Assembly: GCF_000004075.3 (NCBI RefSeq) | Contig: NC_026656.2 | Span: 24,562,607-24,626,606 of the forward strand | DNA from: Cucumis sativus | Taxonomy: Eukaryota; Streptophyta; Magnoliopsida; Cucurbitales; Cucurbitaceae | Direction of reading: 5' to 3' | DNA: 64,000 nt | Position numbers and translations under genes: made by a program | Notes under the pieces: model-generated | Told to the model about the DNA's origin: nothing | Seen by the model: the letters and a program-made list of their open reading frames with translations, nothing else | Databases searched by the model: none | Part shown: positions 34,518 to 46,329 of the stretch, piece after piece | Layout: every line of letters starts with the position of its first letter | Position numbering within the stretch: the first letter of the stretch is position 1

Positions 34518-36890
34518 TCATAGGGCACTCCAGCCAGCTCTCTTCTCCACCCCTCTTTTCTTCATCATATCACGCACTTTTTCCACCTCATCCCACCTTC
34601 CCAAGCAACTATACAAGTCAGACAATATTATATAATACCCATCATTTTTTGGATCAGACTCAATTGCATATCTGGCAAGTCTTACCCCTACTTCAAATTC
34701 ATTGTGAATTTTACATGCACTTAACAAGGAGCCCCAAACAGTGCCATCAGGTGTGATGGGCATTGATAAAACCAAAGCTTCGGCTGCTTCAAGACTACCC
34801 GACCTGCCAAGAAGATCTATGATAGAAGCATAGTGCTTCAGACTAGGTTCAATACCATATTTCTGCATTCTATCAAATAGATGTCTTCCTTCTAGCACAT
34901 GCCCTGTATGATTACAAGCTGAGAGAAGAGAAAGAAAGGTTTGTGCATTCGGTTTAATATTTGACTCTTCCATTAGTTGGAAGATCTCCATTGCAGATTC
35001 TACATGTCCATGCATCCCATAATTTGATATCATGACATTCCACAAAATAACATCTCTCTCTTCCGTTGAGTTGAACAATTTTCTTGATGTCTCGAGCTCC
35101 CCACATTTTGCATACATATCAATCAATGCAGTACGAATAGTAATATTGCTCTCAAATCCGTTTTCCTTTATATACTGGTGGATCTTTTCACCTTCATCTA
35201 AGGATGCAAGATGAGCACATGCCGAAAGAACTATTATACAAGTAACTTTGTTTGGGTAAACCTTTTCTTTAACCATTTTATCAAATAAAATAATTGCTTC
35301 AGCAAGAATCCCACTTTGCTTGTAGGACGAAATCAACGTGTTCCATGAGATAACGTCCCTTTGTAGTGTTCTATGAAATATTCTCCATGTGGCAGTTACG
35401 TGACCGCTTTTTCCATACATGTCCATGAGTGAGTTAGCTACTGATACATTTTCAATTATTGAGTTTTTAATCGCATAGCAGTGAATGGACCGACCAATAT
35501 TGATAGCTCCAACTTGTGAACATGAAGAAATGACTGAAACTAAACTATTCAAATCAGGTTCTCTGCCTAAGAGGAGCATCTCCCTTAAAAAGGAAATACA
35601 CTTTTCTTTCTGCCCCATATTGCTATATCCTAATATCATTGTGCTCCAATCTTCACTGCTTTTATGGAAACTGTGGAAGATCTTATTTGCCGTACCTAAG
35701 TGTCCAAACTTACAATACATGGAGAGTAATGCATTATGGGTTATTCCACTCAATGCACAACACTGTTTCAGAATCCTAGCATGGAAAGCTTTTCCTTCAA
35801 AAATTCTATCAGAATTACCAAACCCCATAAGCATGCAACTGATCACAATTTCATCTGGGATTATTTCACTGGCCTGCATCTCCCAAAACAAATGTAGACA
35901 TTCACTCATTAACCCAAATTTAGAGTGAACTGCAATGATTGATGTCCAAGAGATGAGATCTTTTTGGTCTAATTTACAAAAGCAACGATAAGCTTCTTCA
36001 GGTGACCCACACCTTGAGTACATAGAGAGAATAGTAGATTTAACAACTTCAAAACAGAGAAATCCATTTTTCAAAGCTAAACCATGTAAGCATTTACCCT
36101 CTACTAAAGCATCTAAATCAACACAAGCTTGAAACCCACTGCCTATTGTTTTGTAATTTGGAGTCCCCCCAATCCTATGCATCTCAAACAAACATTTCAA
36201 ACCTCTCCCACTCTCGTTATTTTGAACGTACCCAACTATAAGTGCAGTCCAAGTAACCACATCTTTAACAGTAATTTCACTGAACATGATAGAAGCACTT
36301 TCTACATGACCACATTTAGAATACATATATATGAAAGAAGAACCAATAGCAGAATTACCAACAAAAAGCCCAAGTTTTGAAGTCAACCCATGAATGTTCA
36401 TGCCATGGTTGAACATCATCAATTCTGCACAAGTGGAAACTACCATGGGAACTGTAAATTGGTTTGGCAGGCTACTCGAAGCTCGCATCTGAAGGTAGAA
36501 ATCAAATGCTCGTTGGTAATCACCATTGGAGAAGTGGGATTGGATAATGGAATTCCAGAGAAATATATCCTTAGAATGAATCAATCGAAACAAATGTGTG
36601 GAGAACGCAGGTTTCCTATGATAGGCATAGAAGGCCATGAGCTTTGTGGCAAAGAAGACATTGTTGGAATTTCCAGTGGTGATAATGAGAGAATGAAACT
36701 GAAGAAGAGATTGGAACGTTAAATTTGGTTTTGAAAAAAAAGAGTGAAGACAATTGTTAGGGTAGTGAGAATCAGAAAGTGAGGTGAACGTGGAAGAGAA
36801 AGCAAAGCGTATGTGAAATTGGCTCAGCCGGAGTCTAAGCATCAAAACTACTTGTGTGCGTAAAAATCCCATTGCGAAACAAAACCCCAA
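34518..36890 (-). CDS. PLS-class pentatricopeptide repeat protein, probably mitochondrial
   Basis: Intronless, 790 residues. The protein is a tandem array of PPR helical pairs that binds organellar RNA. Visible repeats include DIFLWNSIIQSHFSNGDYQ, DVVTWTALIVGYVQN, DLISWTSIIAVHSKFG, DVISWNTLISSYKQSG and DVILWNVMISNYGMHG. The alternating 31-36-residue spacing and W-N/T-x-[LI]I pattern mark the PLS subfamily. The N-terminus (MGFCFAMGFLRTQVVLMLRLRLSQFHIRF) is basic, lacks acids and fits a mitochondrial transit peptide. The C-terminus stops at KRAGWSAL, at the E-motif boundary, with no E+ or DYW deaminase domain, so any editing role would need a partner. It resembles the protein named At4g39952 in Arabidopsis, from memory and unverified. 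There are no frameshifts. Confidence 0.93.
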   Translation of the reverse strand: MGFCFAMGFLRTQVVLMLRLRLSQFHIRFAFSSTFTSLSDSHYPNNCLHSFFSKPNLTFQSLLQFHSLIITTGNSNNVFFATKLMAFYAYHRKPAFSTHLFRLIHSKDIFLWNSIIQSHFSNGDYQRAFDFYLQMRASSSLPNQFTVPMVVSTCAELMMFNHGMNIHGLTSKLGLFVGNSAIGSSFIYMYSKCGHVESASIMFSEITVKDVVTWTALIVGYVQNNESGRGLKCLFEMHRIGGTPNYKTIGSGFQACVDLDALVEGKCLHGLALKNGFLCFEVVKSTILSMYSRCGSPEEAYRCFCKLDQKDLISWTSIIAVHSKFGLMSECLHLFWEMQASEIIPDEIVISCMLMGFGNSDRIFEGKAFHARILKQCCALSGITHNALLSMYCKFGHLGTANKIFHSFHKSSEDWSTMILGYSNMGQKEKCISFLREMLLLGREPDLNSLVSVISSCSQVGAINIGRSIHCYAIKNSIIENVSVANSLMDMYGKSGHVTATWRIFHRTLQRDVISWNTLISSYKQSGILAEAIILFDKMVKEKVYPNKVTCIIVLSACAHLASLDEGEKIHQYIKENGFESNITIRTALIDMYAKCGELETSRKLFNSTEERDVILWNVMISNYGMHGHVESAMEIFQLMEESNIKPNAQTFLSLLSACNHTGHVLEGRHLFDRMQKYGIEPSLKHYASIIDLLGRSGSLEAAEALVLSMPITPDGTVWGSLLSACKIHNEFEVGVRLARYAIESDPKNDGYYIILSDLYSCLGRWDEVEKVRDMMKKRGVEKRAGWSAL

Positions 36891-39747
36891 ACTTTAATTT
36901 TTGATGGGTCAATAAGCAATTTGTATGAGTGTGTCCTGCAAAGATAAAATTAGCATTATTCAAAGCAGAATATGCTCTTAATACAAACAACAACACATTC
37001 TTATTCTATAAATCCATTTTTGCACACATAGTATATTCTTAATCCATCAATAGCCATTTTTGGGTTCTCCTTTTAACATCACAAAAAAAAAACTATTGAA
37101 CCAATTATTCAAAGGCATGAAAAAAAAACTATCTTTATGAATTTCTTTAAATGGTTTTGATGAATTTAAGTGAAAAGACTACTTGGATAAAAAACAAAGA
37201 CATGAGAGCAAAACTTGTTAGGAGAAACTTCGAATATAATATGAACTGGATACACTAGCAAATTGATTACACTTTAATTAGAAACAAATACACTCAATGT
37301 ATGATGTTTAGACTCAAACTTAAGCCTGATGAAGTGATAAGGCTTAGTTGTGAAAACAATCAAAGATTTGAATGAACATAAAAAACTTTATATACTCAAA
37401 CTGTAGGTGAGGCATGCTTCTAATTAGCACTGTCCTGAAGATAATATTCGCTCTACACGGGCTTGCAAGCAGACTACCTCGATCGTCTCAATAGGATACA
37501 ATGTCTAACTCCGATAGAACTGCAGCCTTGAACTACTCGGATCTAGGAGAACTCTTGGATATTTGCTCTTAACTCAACACAAAAACAAAGGAAAGAAAGA
37601 AAGAATAGAGAGAACTCTTCAATTTTGGAGTGGATGCTACAAATGAAGGATGGTGTCACACCCCGTTCCAGATTACCCTTCTAACCTAGATCAAGGGATG
37701 AATCTACTCTTTGAGAACATTCCTAACCAAAAGTAAGATTGATAAAATACTTTTTACAAAATTCTATAAAAATTTCGGTAAAGTCTCCCCGAAAATGGAC
37801 TAACCACACCTGAAAGGAGAGAAACCACACTTCTATAGTTTTCAAACTCAAACTAACACTGAGTGTATCTCACCACATGCTCATCACAATAATCCAGAGT
37901 CCTAAACATAGTTTAAATATAGACTAGAGAATGGTTACAAAAGAAATTATAGTCCAACAATAGTCATCTCAAAACACATTCTTAGCGTGACCGTTGCACA
38001 CAACATATGTATATACATACAAGCTAAAAAGGTCCTCAATCAATGATAAGAAGTTCAACGATCACGGCCTTTTTCAGCCCCAGAATCCCCCGACAACCAC
38101 AGGTGGCACTACGGAAACAAATTCACGTAGCCTTTAGGGAAAGTAACTTTTCATTTCTCATAAGCATCGATTAGTCATGTTTTAAAAGAAAAACCAAGTA
38201 TGATCAAAAACATGTTTTCATAAAATTCAAGTCATACACATCCATATATCATGGAAAGTAAACCTATGGATCAAACGTAAATAAAACATAGTCATAAAGA
38301 AATTCACGACACGGTATTTACCAGTAATATCATAAATCATATAGTAGCATATGTAAAACTTTTATATTGAAAACTTAGAAATAAACCACTCACAGTAATA
38401 GCTCAATACTCTAGGACTATAAGCACTTCCCACTTCAGTTTTACCTGAAAAATGGTTTACAAAGCCAATAGGTTAACTTTCCATATGACTGATAACATTA
38501 CTCACTTCATAAGAAAAACTCGAGCTAAATATGCCTCTAAAGTCCTAAAATTCTCACCCCTTATTCTTAAATCGAAGTATTCTCAAATTGCCTAAGATTA
38601 GACTAAACTTTCCACCCACGAACCCTTAAACTTCAAATTTAGATACTTAACTAAATGACCATCCAAACTTAATTCAAACTCAATATGTCTTTTAGATAAA
38701 TATGCTCTTAATTTAGTCTAAGAGTTTTGTTTCAAGATCACTTCAAAGTTTCAAATGAACATCCTCGCCTATGTAAAATTCAAGAATATGGGTTAGGACT
38801 CCAACAATTTCAGCAACAAATACTGAATCAATGGATTCCACAGTTTAAACACCAAAACGTGCCAAAGCGATCTTAAAATTATTGGATAGCTACATAATAA
38901 CCTCAATCTCCCAATCCCAACATCCAAGGGTTATGGGCAATTTAATATCACATCATACTAAATGGGTATTCTAAAGTTAACAAGAATAAGCATCGAAACT
39001 TATCGAACAACACCTAAACGAACTCAAACTCTACTGGAAATTTCTTCAAAATCCCTCCAACTTTCAACCTTTCATCCAAAATATTATGGATAAGATGAAT
39101 TTAATGTCAAAACCAAATGGGTATTCAAGAACTCTTAAAAAAATCACTAAATTTACCCAAAACCTTATCAAAAGCTTGTCAAAATCGCCTTGACAGCACA
39201 CAAACCGCTTTCTATATTCGAATCTAGCATCTAAAGCCATGGGTGATTCAATATTAACACCGAAACTCGATGGATACTCAAGGACCCACTCAATAAAGCT
39301 TAGAATCTTACCCCATTCGTGCCAAAATGCCAATTTCGAGCATCCAACCAGCTGGATAGCAGTTCAAACTCTTCCAAAATTCAAATAAAAAATAGCTTCA
39401 ACGACATAGACCAAGCTTCACCAATGACAAATTGTAACATGAGAGAGGGATTCGACGTTGGGCCTCAATTCTCGGTGGCCGAAACTGAGCAGCTGCGAAG
39501 AAATGCGGCGGCGTAGCTCGGTTAGAAGCAGACACCAGGCGCGGCTATCCATATCTAATGCAACGTGGCTAACGGCAACGTGCAGGATGGCTGACAGACA
39601 ACAGAGGATGCGGCGCGGGTTGTTCAGTGGAGGTGAAGTGCCCGTCGAAGGGAGGGTGGGGCTGTTCGTGAGTGACAAAGGAAGAAGAAATAGATTAGAA
39701 AATTGCGAGAAATAGCAAACTTCTCGTTTTCCATTTTAAAAGTAATA

Positions 39748-39751
<4 letters not shown>
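36891..39751. other. Intergenic, probable old repeat DNA
   Basis: No gene is supported. From about 37653 (GTGTCACACCCCGTTCCAG) the text has the flavour of LTR-retrotransposon non-coding DNA, but no paired LTR was found. At 39450-39715 both strands have short open frames with higher G+C; none resembles a known protein. Confidence 0.4.
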
Positions 39752-39794
<43 letters not shown>

Positions 39795-39800
39795 ATATAT
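39752..39800. repeat. (TA)n microsatellite
   Basis: An almost pure alternating TA tract, grading at its end into TATTATATATAATATAT. Likely length-polymorphic. Confidence 0.9.
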
Positions 39801-39983
39801 TTCAACCAAACCCGTTTCAACATAATTTCTCGATCCATGTCCTGACCGAAAGTCTGGAGTTTTGTTTTTAAATTTCAAAATAAAGGGTATTATTAAATGA
39901 CCAACATACACTTCAAAGCTCGAAGGTTAGATATTCTCACAATACCCTAAACTCTATGATCATTTCGGTCGAAACGAAAAACG

Positions 39984-40050
39984 TTTGCTTCCAAACAATA
40001 AGATTTGTCTAATTTTTGCTTCCAAACAATGAGATTTGTCTAATTTTTGC
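39984..40050. repeat. 31-bp tandem duplication
   Basis: GCTTCCAAACAATAAGATT with TGTCTAATTTTT is repeated at 39987 and 40018 with one A/G difference. A third start (GCTTCTTAAAA) lies at 40049. Confidence 0.85.
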
Positions 40051-40479
40051 TTCTTAAAATTTTAAGAAGTCATCCTCAGTTTAGGGTTGGATTTTAGGTT
40101 TTGTTATAGTGTTTTTCTGTTAAATCTGAGCTAGATGGGAAAATATGTAGTTAGTTTTCTCTTATAGTTGGATGTAAAACTAGATTTTAAGTTAATGCAT
40201 GTGGTTTTGTTCGATGAATCTTGACCATTTCATCAATCTTGACCTATGTATATGAAGAATCTCACTCGAAATTGATGAAATTTCTTCGAGATTCATTGAA
40301 GAAGTTTCGAGATTTTTTGTGTTTTACATGAATTTTGTGGGGTAATCTCGAGGACGATTTTGTCCAAGATTGGATCGAAATACATCATAGAATGCATATA
40401 AAACTCAATCTCATGGCATCTCAGTGTAAAGTTGTCCAAGTTCAATTGGTAATTTATGTTATTCTCTGTCGAGATTACC

Positions 40480-40777
40480 TTTATTGGAATTTATGTCCCA
40501 AAATTTGTAGTTTGTAGTTTATATTATATTTTATTCAATAAAGTGGTTATTGAGGACTTATTAGTGAAAATTGAATGTTATAATCTTGAATTTAATAAAC
40601 TAAGGTCTCGAGGCTATCTAGTGTAGACTTGAATTTTATGTAGAGACATAAACATAGATCAAGTCTGAGTATATAACCCAAATAGTCCATAGTCTATGAA
40701 TAAGATCATTAAACCCCTTATTCTGAGGACACTATGGATACGGCTGACTTTGTAGTTAGTATAAACGATGTGATCCT
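40480..40777 (+). mobile_element. LTR-like repeat fragment, upstream member
   Basis: Begins TGGAATTTATGTCCCAAAATTTGTAG and proceeds through TTCAATAAAGTGG, ACACTATGGATACGGCTGACTTTGTAG and ATAAACGATGTGATCC. This is the same block order as the adjacent copy at 40778-41460. It ends where that copy begins, so one may have inserted into, or lie head-to-tail with, the other. Confidence 0.55.
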
Positions 40778-41460
40778 TGTTAGAATTTATGTCATAAAAC
40801 TCGTAGATTGTAAATATAATTCATTGACCGTAATTAATAAAGCGTTGTAATTATAATTTTAATAAATGTTATTGATTATATTATTAGTTTTGTCTTAATA
40901 ATCCAAATCCAATAAACTAACATCCTAAGTTGTTTGATGAATCTTAAACAATATGTAGAGACGACATACATGGATCAATGTTCGAGATCAACTTAAAGGG
41001 TCTATATATAGGGATAAGGTTGGATACCTTATCTTGGTAACATTATGGATAAGGCTCACTTTGTATCTGATACAAACACAATGATCCAACGTGTTTGTGT
41101 AGGTGACATATGAGTAAGGATATCTTATGCAATGAGTTTGCATAAGACCGAACCACAAAATAGTAACCATTAAATGAAACTCCATTAACTAGTTAGGTTT
41201 CTATATCCTAGGTAACTTATCTTAATCCTAAGTGTATTATGAACTCCTGTTTGCAAGAGATTGTCCTTTGATTTGTACGGGTGAGAGTGGTTAGATCGTC
41301 GACTCAATATGTTTATCATTTTAGTGACAAGATAGAGTGGGGAGCTGGAAACATAATTAAACAAGATGAAATTCACTTATTTCCTACTTTAGGGTAAGTA
41401 GATATGTGTTTCCTTAAATGTTGTTTTTAGGATTTGAACAAATGATCCTACCCTCTCTAT
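40778..41460 (+). mobile_element. LTR-like repeat fragment (probable copia LTR)
   Basis: Begins TGTTAGAATTTATGTCATAAAACTCG. It is the plus-strand partner of 8925-9602, from which it is separated by about 31 kb in inverted orientation. Conserved blocks include ATTATTAGTTTTGTCTTAATAA, CACAAAATAGTAACCA and GATTGTCCTTTGATTTGTACG. A TG start is visible, but the matching CA end and target duplication were not resolved. Confidence 0.6.
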
Positions 41461-42030
41461 AGCACGAGAGAGGTTTCTGTTTATTGGTTGGACCATAAAC
41501 AGTCTTCTATCACTGACAAACAGTGACAATGAACATCATATTTTTAAGAATGTTGTATTTTAAAACTTGTAAATTATATTTATGCTACACTTTTGTATGT
41601 AAATTTTGAAGGCATTGAATATAGGTTGAATGACATTGTATTAGGGGACGTGAACAATGAACCACTGGATACTAACATTCTTTCTTAATCTTTCTTATTT
41701 AGGTTTGTGAAGGTGAAGTAAAGGGAAACCTAAAAGAGTTAAAGAGCAAAAGTAGCTAATTATGACAAAGTTTTGAATGAAAGGCTAAAGTTTAGAGAAA
41801 TAAAACAAACAAGAAAAGCAACAAAGAAAGTCCCTAACAAATGGATGCAAACAAGGAATGACACCAAAAATGCTTCCCAAAATTAATATTGGAACTTACT
41901 TTTAGAATAGTAAATCAAATAACCACAATTTTAAAAACTAAAAGTCAAATCACCACAGAAATTTAATTCAAACATATTTGGAAAATAGAGAATAATAATA
42001 AGAGATCGAAAAATAAATAAAAATAAAAAC
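41461..42030. other. Spacer between LTR-like block and tRNA-Tyr
   Basis: AT-rich with no supported gene. On the minus strand the sequence directly after the tRNA 3' end is TTTTTATTTTTATTTATTTTT, which offers a clear RNA polymerase III T-run terminator at about 42021-42030. Confidence 0.5.
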
Positions 42031-42118
42031 TCCGACCTGCCGGATTCGAACCAGCGACCTAAGGATTTATCTGTCACACAACTACAGTCCTCCGCTCTAC
42101 CAACTGAGCTAAGGTCGG
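42031..42118 (-). tRNA. tRNA-Tyr(GTA), intron-containing
   Basis: Read on the minus strand, the acceptor stem CCGACCT pairs fully with AGGTCGG, followed by discriminator A. The A box is TAGCTCAGTTGG, the anticodon arm is GGACTGTAG (anticodon GTA), a short intron of about a dozen bases follows the base 3' to the anticodon, then the extra arm, and the B box is GGTTCGAATCC. An intron just after the anticodon is a constant feature of plant nuclear tRNA-Tyr genes. CCA is not encoded, as expected. A T-run terminator lies just downstream. Confidence 0.95.
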
Positions 42119-45094
42119 TTCTTGAAAATGCAAACCAAATAATTTCAAGTTTTTAAATTATTACTTTCAACACATACAAAGGAAAGAAAAGAAGAAGAAG
42201 GTATGGTACCATCTCTCAAAAAAATTATTTTATTTTATTTCTTTTCTTGATATGGTGATATACCATGATTATACTTATAGATACCAATCTTCAATAAATG
42301 TTGATAAAGCACTAATACATCCATGTTTGAAATATAACATATATTTGAATCAAGGTTGATGTACTGATATGACAATCTTCATTGTGGAAATATTTTTATA
42401 TACTTATCATTGAAATATGTAACTATTGTTGGTATGCTTTATATTGAGTACATCAATAATAATAATATAAATAAGTTATTGGCATTATATTGTACTTATA
42501 TACCAATGTTAAACAAATTTAATTACCAATACACTTCTGTATAGTTTCTTTAGGTGTAGGTAGGTCAAATTCTAGGGTTTAAACAATGAAGGGATGAATA
42601 ATCTTTAACTTCTTCACCATGCATTATATTGAAATACAATAGTACTGTGTCGTTGTCCATGTCTTTACCGGTAACATATATATAAAGCCTTGTGAGTGTT
42701 CGAGTAAAACATTAGTCATAGTTAGGGTTTTGGTTAAATAATCTATATATGGTTCTTCCTTCATTCTCATATTGCACGTAATAGACCTAAGCTAAGAATA
42801 GACAAATACCATAATTTAACTTGATCTTTATTTGAACCAGTCCCCTCAACCTAATGCAAATGAACTAATAAGGTGGTATATGTAATGCTTTCATTACCGT
42901 TATAATAGTTAATTTAGGAATTAATTCGTCGTATAAATAGTACGCTTCCCCTAGGAGAGAGTCGGGTCGATTTTCTTTAGATTAGTCAATTTAGGCTATT
43001 AATTATTATGACTAAATGGATGGATAAATTTACCATTAAGAGATGTTTGGAGAAGAAGTAATTAAGTCTTACGTTATTATAATTTGGTTATATAATAGTT
43101 TGTATTTGGAGTATAGATTATTTTAATTTTAATTCTAATAGTATGTGTTCAACAAAAAAATTATGGACTAATTGCAAATTGTCACGTCGCTTACCAAATT
43201 AATGACAAAAATACAAATAATTGAATTTGATACTAATTAAAGGTTTGACATGTGTCCCAAATTAAAATCGAACACATAAATTTAGAGCCACGTGTTTTCA
43301 TCATAATAGTTAAATTAAATATTATTTATTTAGGCTAAAGTTTAATTGAGTAAAAGAATAGGCTTTAATTTAGTTCAAAATGCTAAATGAGACAATATTC
43401 ATATAATTGGGCCTAAGAGTCATATCCATGAACCAATCAAGCCCAAGTCCATAAAACCCACTAAAGAATTCTATCAATAGAAAAGTTCTCTTCATTTGTG
43501 GAGGTTGAGAAATTTTTTACTAAACGCCTAAAGAGAATTCTCCCAACAACAAGAATACTACTTAACTCTTGAAGTTTGAAGCTGACCACCTCATTTGAAG
43601 ATACAAACTTTTTTCAACTTCAAGAACATCACATGTTCCTATTCCTCAAATCAATTGTACACATTCAACCGAGAAAGAATTAGAGGATTAAGTACTCTAG
43701 AGATCGAATCAGATTGTATCATAATCTACATAAATACAAGTTCAACTCTACGAAACATGTTTCTTCGAAAACCTCGTACGAGCAATATGTGTTTGAGGTG
43801 TAAACTATTTTTTGTTCGAGAAAGAAAGAGTAAATATTGTAGCAAAGAATAAAAAATGATTAATGTAAACTAGTAAATACGGTAACAAATAGAGAGTTTT
43901 GAAATAATGTTTTCTTTCGCTAATTTGAAACTTTTAAATAATACTGTTGTGTAATTAACTTCAATCATTTGTCACTTTAGGTTTCTTCTTTATCCTTTCA
44001 TCTAATCACATGTCAAATCATGCTTCGACTTCTCGTACGCTTTTCTATGATATATGTCCTCTTGTTATTTATTGTTTTTAAATTTTTTTTTCAAGTTAAC
44101 CTATTTGTTGAAAATAATGTGATCAAAATTCCACATAAGTTAGATAAGGGAATTATCACGAGTACATAAGGGAGAACAACTATCTTCATTGGTATAAGAT
44201 ATAATAAAATCATGAACATGTATATATGTGCAAAGTAGACAATATTGTACAAGTATGAAGATATTTGGAGGGGCATATCCATTCTCTAGTGACATTGGTA
44301 TGAACGATTCTGGAAGGCAATTATGTGTAAGAGTCTAAATTAATTCATGTATGAATGTTATATATTAATGCAATTATAAGATTGATAAGACGTTTTCTGA
44401 ACAAAATACAATGAAGAGTGAAGGTCTAAAATCAACGTAAAAGCTTAGAATATAGTTAATACAATATTAGTTGGAAGTTTCTTAATTATAACCTATTTTT
44501 CTTGCAGCGAGACGGCTAATATTATATATATATTATTTTTCCAAATAAAAAGACTTGTTTAGAGACTATAATTTATGGAGATTTGACATGAGGAAAGAAG
44601 GCTTTGTGTAGAGACTATAATTTAAGAAGTTACACACACAAGAAAATTAGAAGTAAGCCACAATTAACATTTTGTTGTTGCCATTTTTGACATTTGCATT
44701 AGCTGTTAGTTTATTGAAAATTTTAGCATTAGCATTAGCTTTGACATTGGTTATAACTTGGACTTGGCGTTAGGGTTGAAATTGACAATAGTAGTGTGGA
44801 ATTAGCATTTGCATTAGATAATAATATATTGAAAATTTTAAAAGCTATGGAAGAACCACATAGGCAAATAGAAAGAGAAATGCAAACGTAATAATTCCGT
44901 TTTCAAATGACACAGTGAGAATACTTTATAGAGAGAGAGATATATATGCAAAAAGGTTAAAAATGTTAGAAGAGAAAGAGGAATAATGAATTTTATAGAA
45001 GAGAAACATTTTGAGTTGGAAACGAGTTTTAGACATGTGCGTGAGCACACATCATGTAATTAATGTTCTGAGTTTAGAATGAGAACTCTCATAC
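42119..45094. other. Gene-poor AT-rich stretch with an LTR-like segment
   Basis: No gene is supported. Around 43390-43860 (GGCCTAAGAGTCATATCC ... CAATCAAGCCCAAGTCC ... AGATCGAATCAGATTGTATC) the sequence looks like the 3' part of an LTR, by general familiarity only. The rest is AT-rich with short open frames of no recognisable content. Confidence 0.4.
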
Positions 45095-45840
45095 GTGAAC
45101 GAACTGTGTTTTCATTCTCCACAAGATATTCCACTAAATTACTATCCTAATTCAAACCTTTTTGCTGTTTTTCAAGCCATTTACAAACAACATCTCAACT
45201 CACAAGTTTCTCAACTCATTTCACTTCCCAATTTGATTTCCATAATGCAATATCATATGGAGATGGCTTTGCATTTTTCTTAGCCCCTGTTGGTTGGCCA
45301 ATCCCTCCAAATTCAGGCTCTTCCTTGCTTGGACTTTACAATTCCAATACTCAGTCCCTTCCAATTATTCACATTGAGTTTCAAATTGGCTTAAATAATG
45401 ATGTTTATTCTCCATATCAACATATGGGTATTAATATTAACTCTTCTTCTTTCTCTAATTCCACTCCTTGGGATGCTACTTTACATAATGGAGATTTTGC
45501 TGATGTTTGGATTTCTTATGATTCTAAAACCAAAGATTTGAGTGTGTCATGGGAATATCAAAGGACAGGTTCACCAGTTGAAAATAATTTCTTGAGTTAC
45601 AAGGCTGATTTAAGTGATGCTCTTCCTCAAAGGGTTATGTTTGGATTTACATCTACCACTGGTGTTTATTCATTGTCCCCTTTCATATCTGTTTGGGAAT
45701 TTGATACCAGTTTGAGTATATGAAATTGTTGTAGCTATTGCTGTTTCTGTTGGAGTTGTTTTAATTATTAGTTTGGGATTATTTGGACGTAGGAGATTAA
45801 CAATGGTGAAGAAATGAAGGAAGCCAAAAAGTAACGAGAA
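45095..45840 (+). pseudogene. Truncated L-type lectin receptor kinase (lectin domain only)
   Basis: From about 45190 to the TGA at 45721-45723 a single plus frame reads a lectin domain: LTSFSTHFTSQFDFHN, YGDGFAFFLAPVGWPIPP, HIEFQIGLNNDVYSPYQHMG, LSVSWEYQ and ISVWEFDTSL. The frame is open only from a stop at 45148, with no ATG, signal peptide or first strands. A QAIYKQ block lies in another frame just upstream, so frameshift or deletion has occurred. After the stop, a second frame encodes VVAIAVSVGVVLIISLGL and FGRRRL, the expected transmembrane segment and stop-transfer. The kinase domain is missing altogether. It lies tail-to-tail next to the intact paralogue at 46330-48282. If expressed, a partial lectin could be made, but decay is the simpler reading. 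Confidence 0.8.
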
Positions 45841-46329
45841 TGAATCGTGCTAGTTAAAGTAGATAAACTCTCTAATTTTAGAGGCGTTTTTTATTGTATG
45901 TTGAATTTTATTCTCCCTAATAATATAATAAATTGTTTTTCATATAACTGTAAATGTAGTTAATATATGAATACCACGTAATTATTTGTATCAATTCACA
46001 CTTTACTACTTTATCTTTATTTGTAGATTAGATGAAAAACTGTAACTTAGTAAATAATATAAAAGATGTATAACATGAATATAAACCTACAGTACAGTTA
46101 TCAAAAGTTTACATTTTCTAATACAATTAAATTTGGATGCATGCAAAACCAACAACAACAGTGCAAGTTCTTCTATCCTTTAAACGTTTTCCAAATATTA
46201 TTTCCAATGTGTAATTGTTACTGGAATGAAAACTACAAGCAAAACAAAAACATTAACTTTCACACAACTACGTGGACTAAAAACAAATAACAGTAGAATG
46301 GCAACTTAACCACATCACATTCTTCTTGT
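45841..46329. other. Spacer, lectin pseudogene to LecRK 2
   Basis: AT-rich. The right part should contain the 3' UTR of the minus-strand kinase gene. No other feature is supported. Confidence 0.4.

Noticed and set aside
39319..39715. Short overlapping frames (MREGFDVGPQFS..., MGLNSRWPKL...)
   Set aside because: Looks vaguely gene-like because of higher G+C, but frames are short, mutually overlapping and lack recognisable domains.
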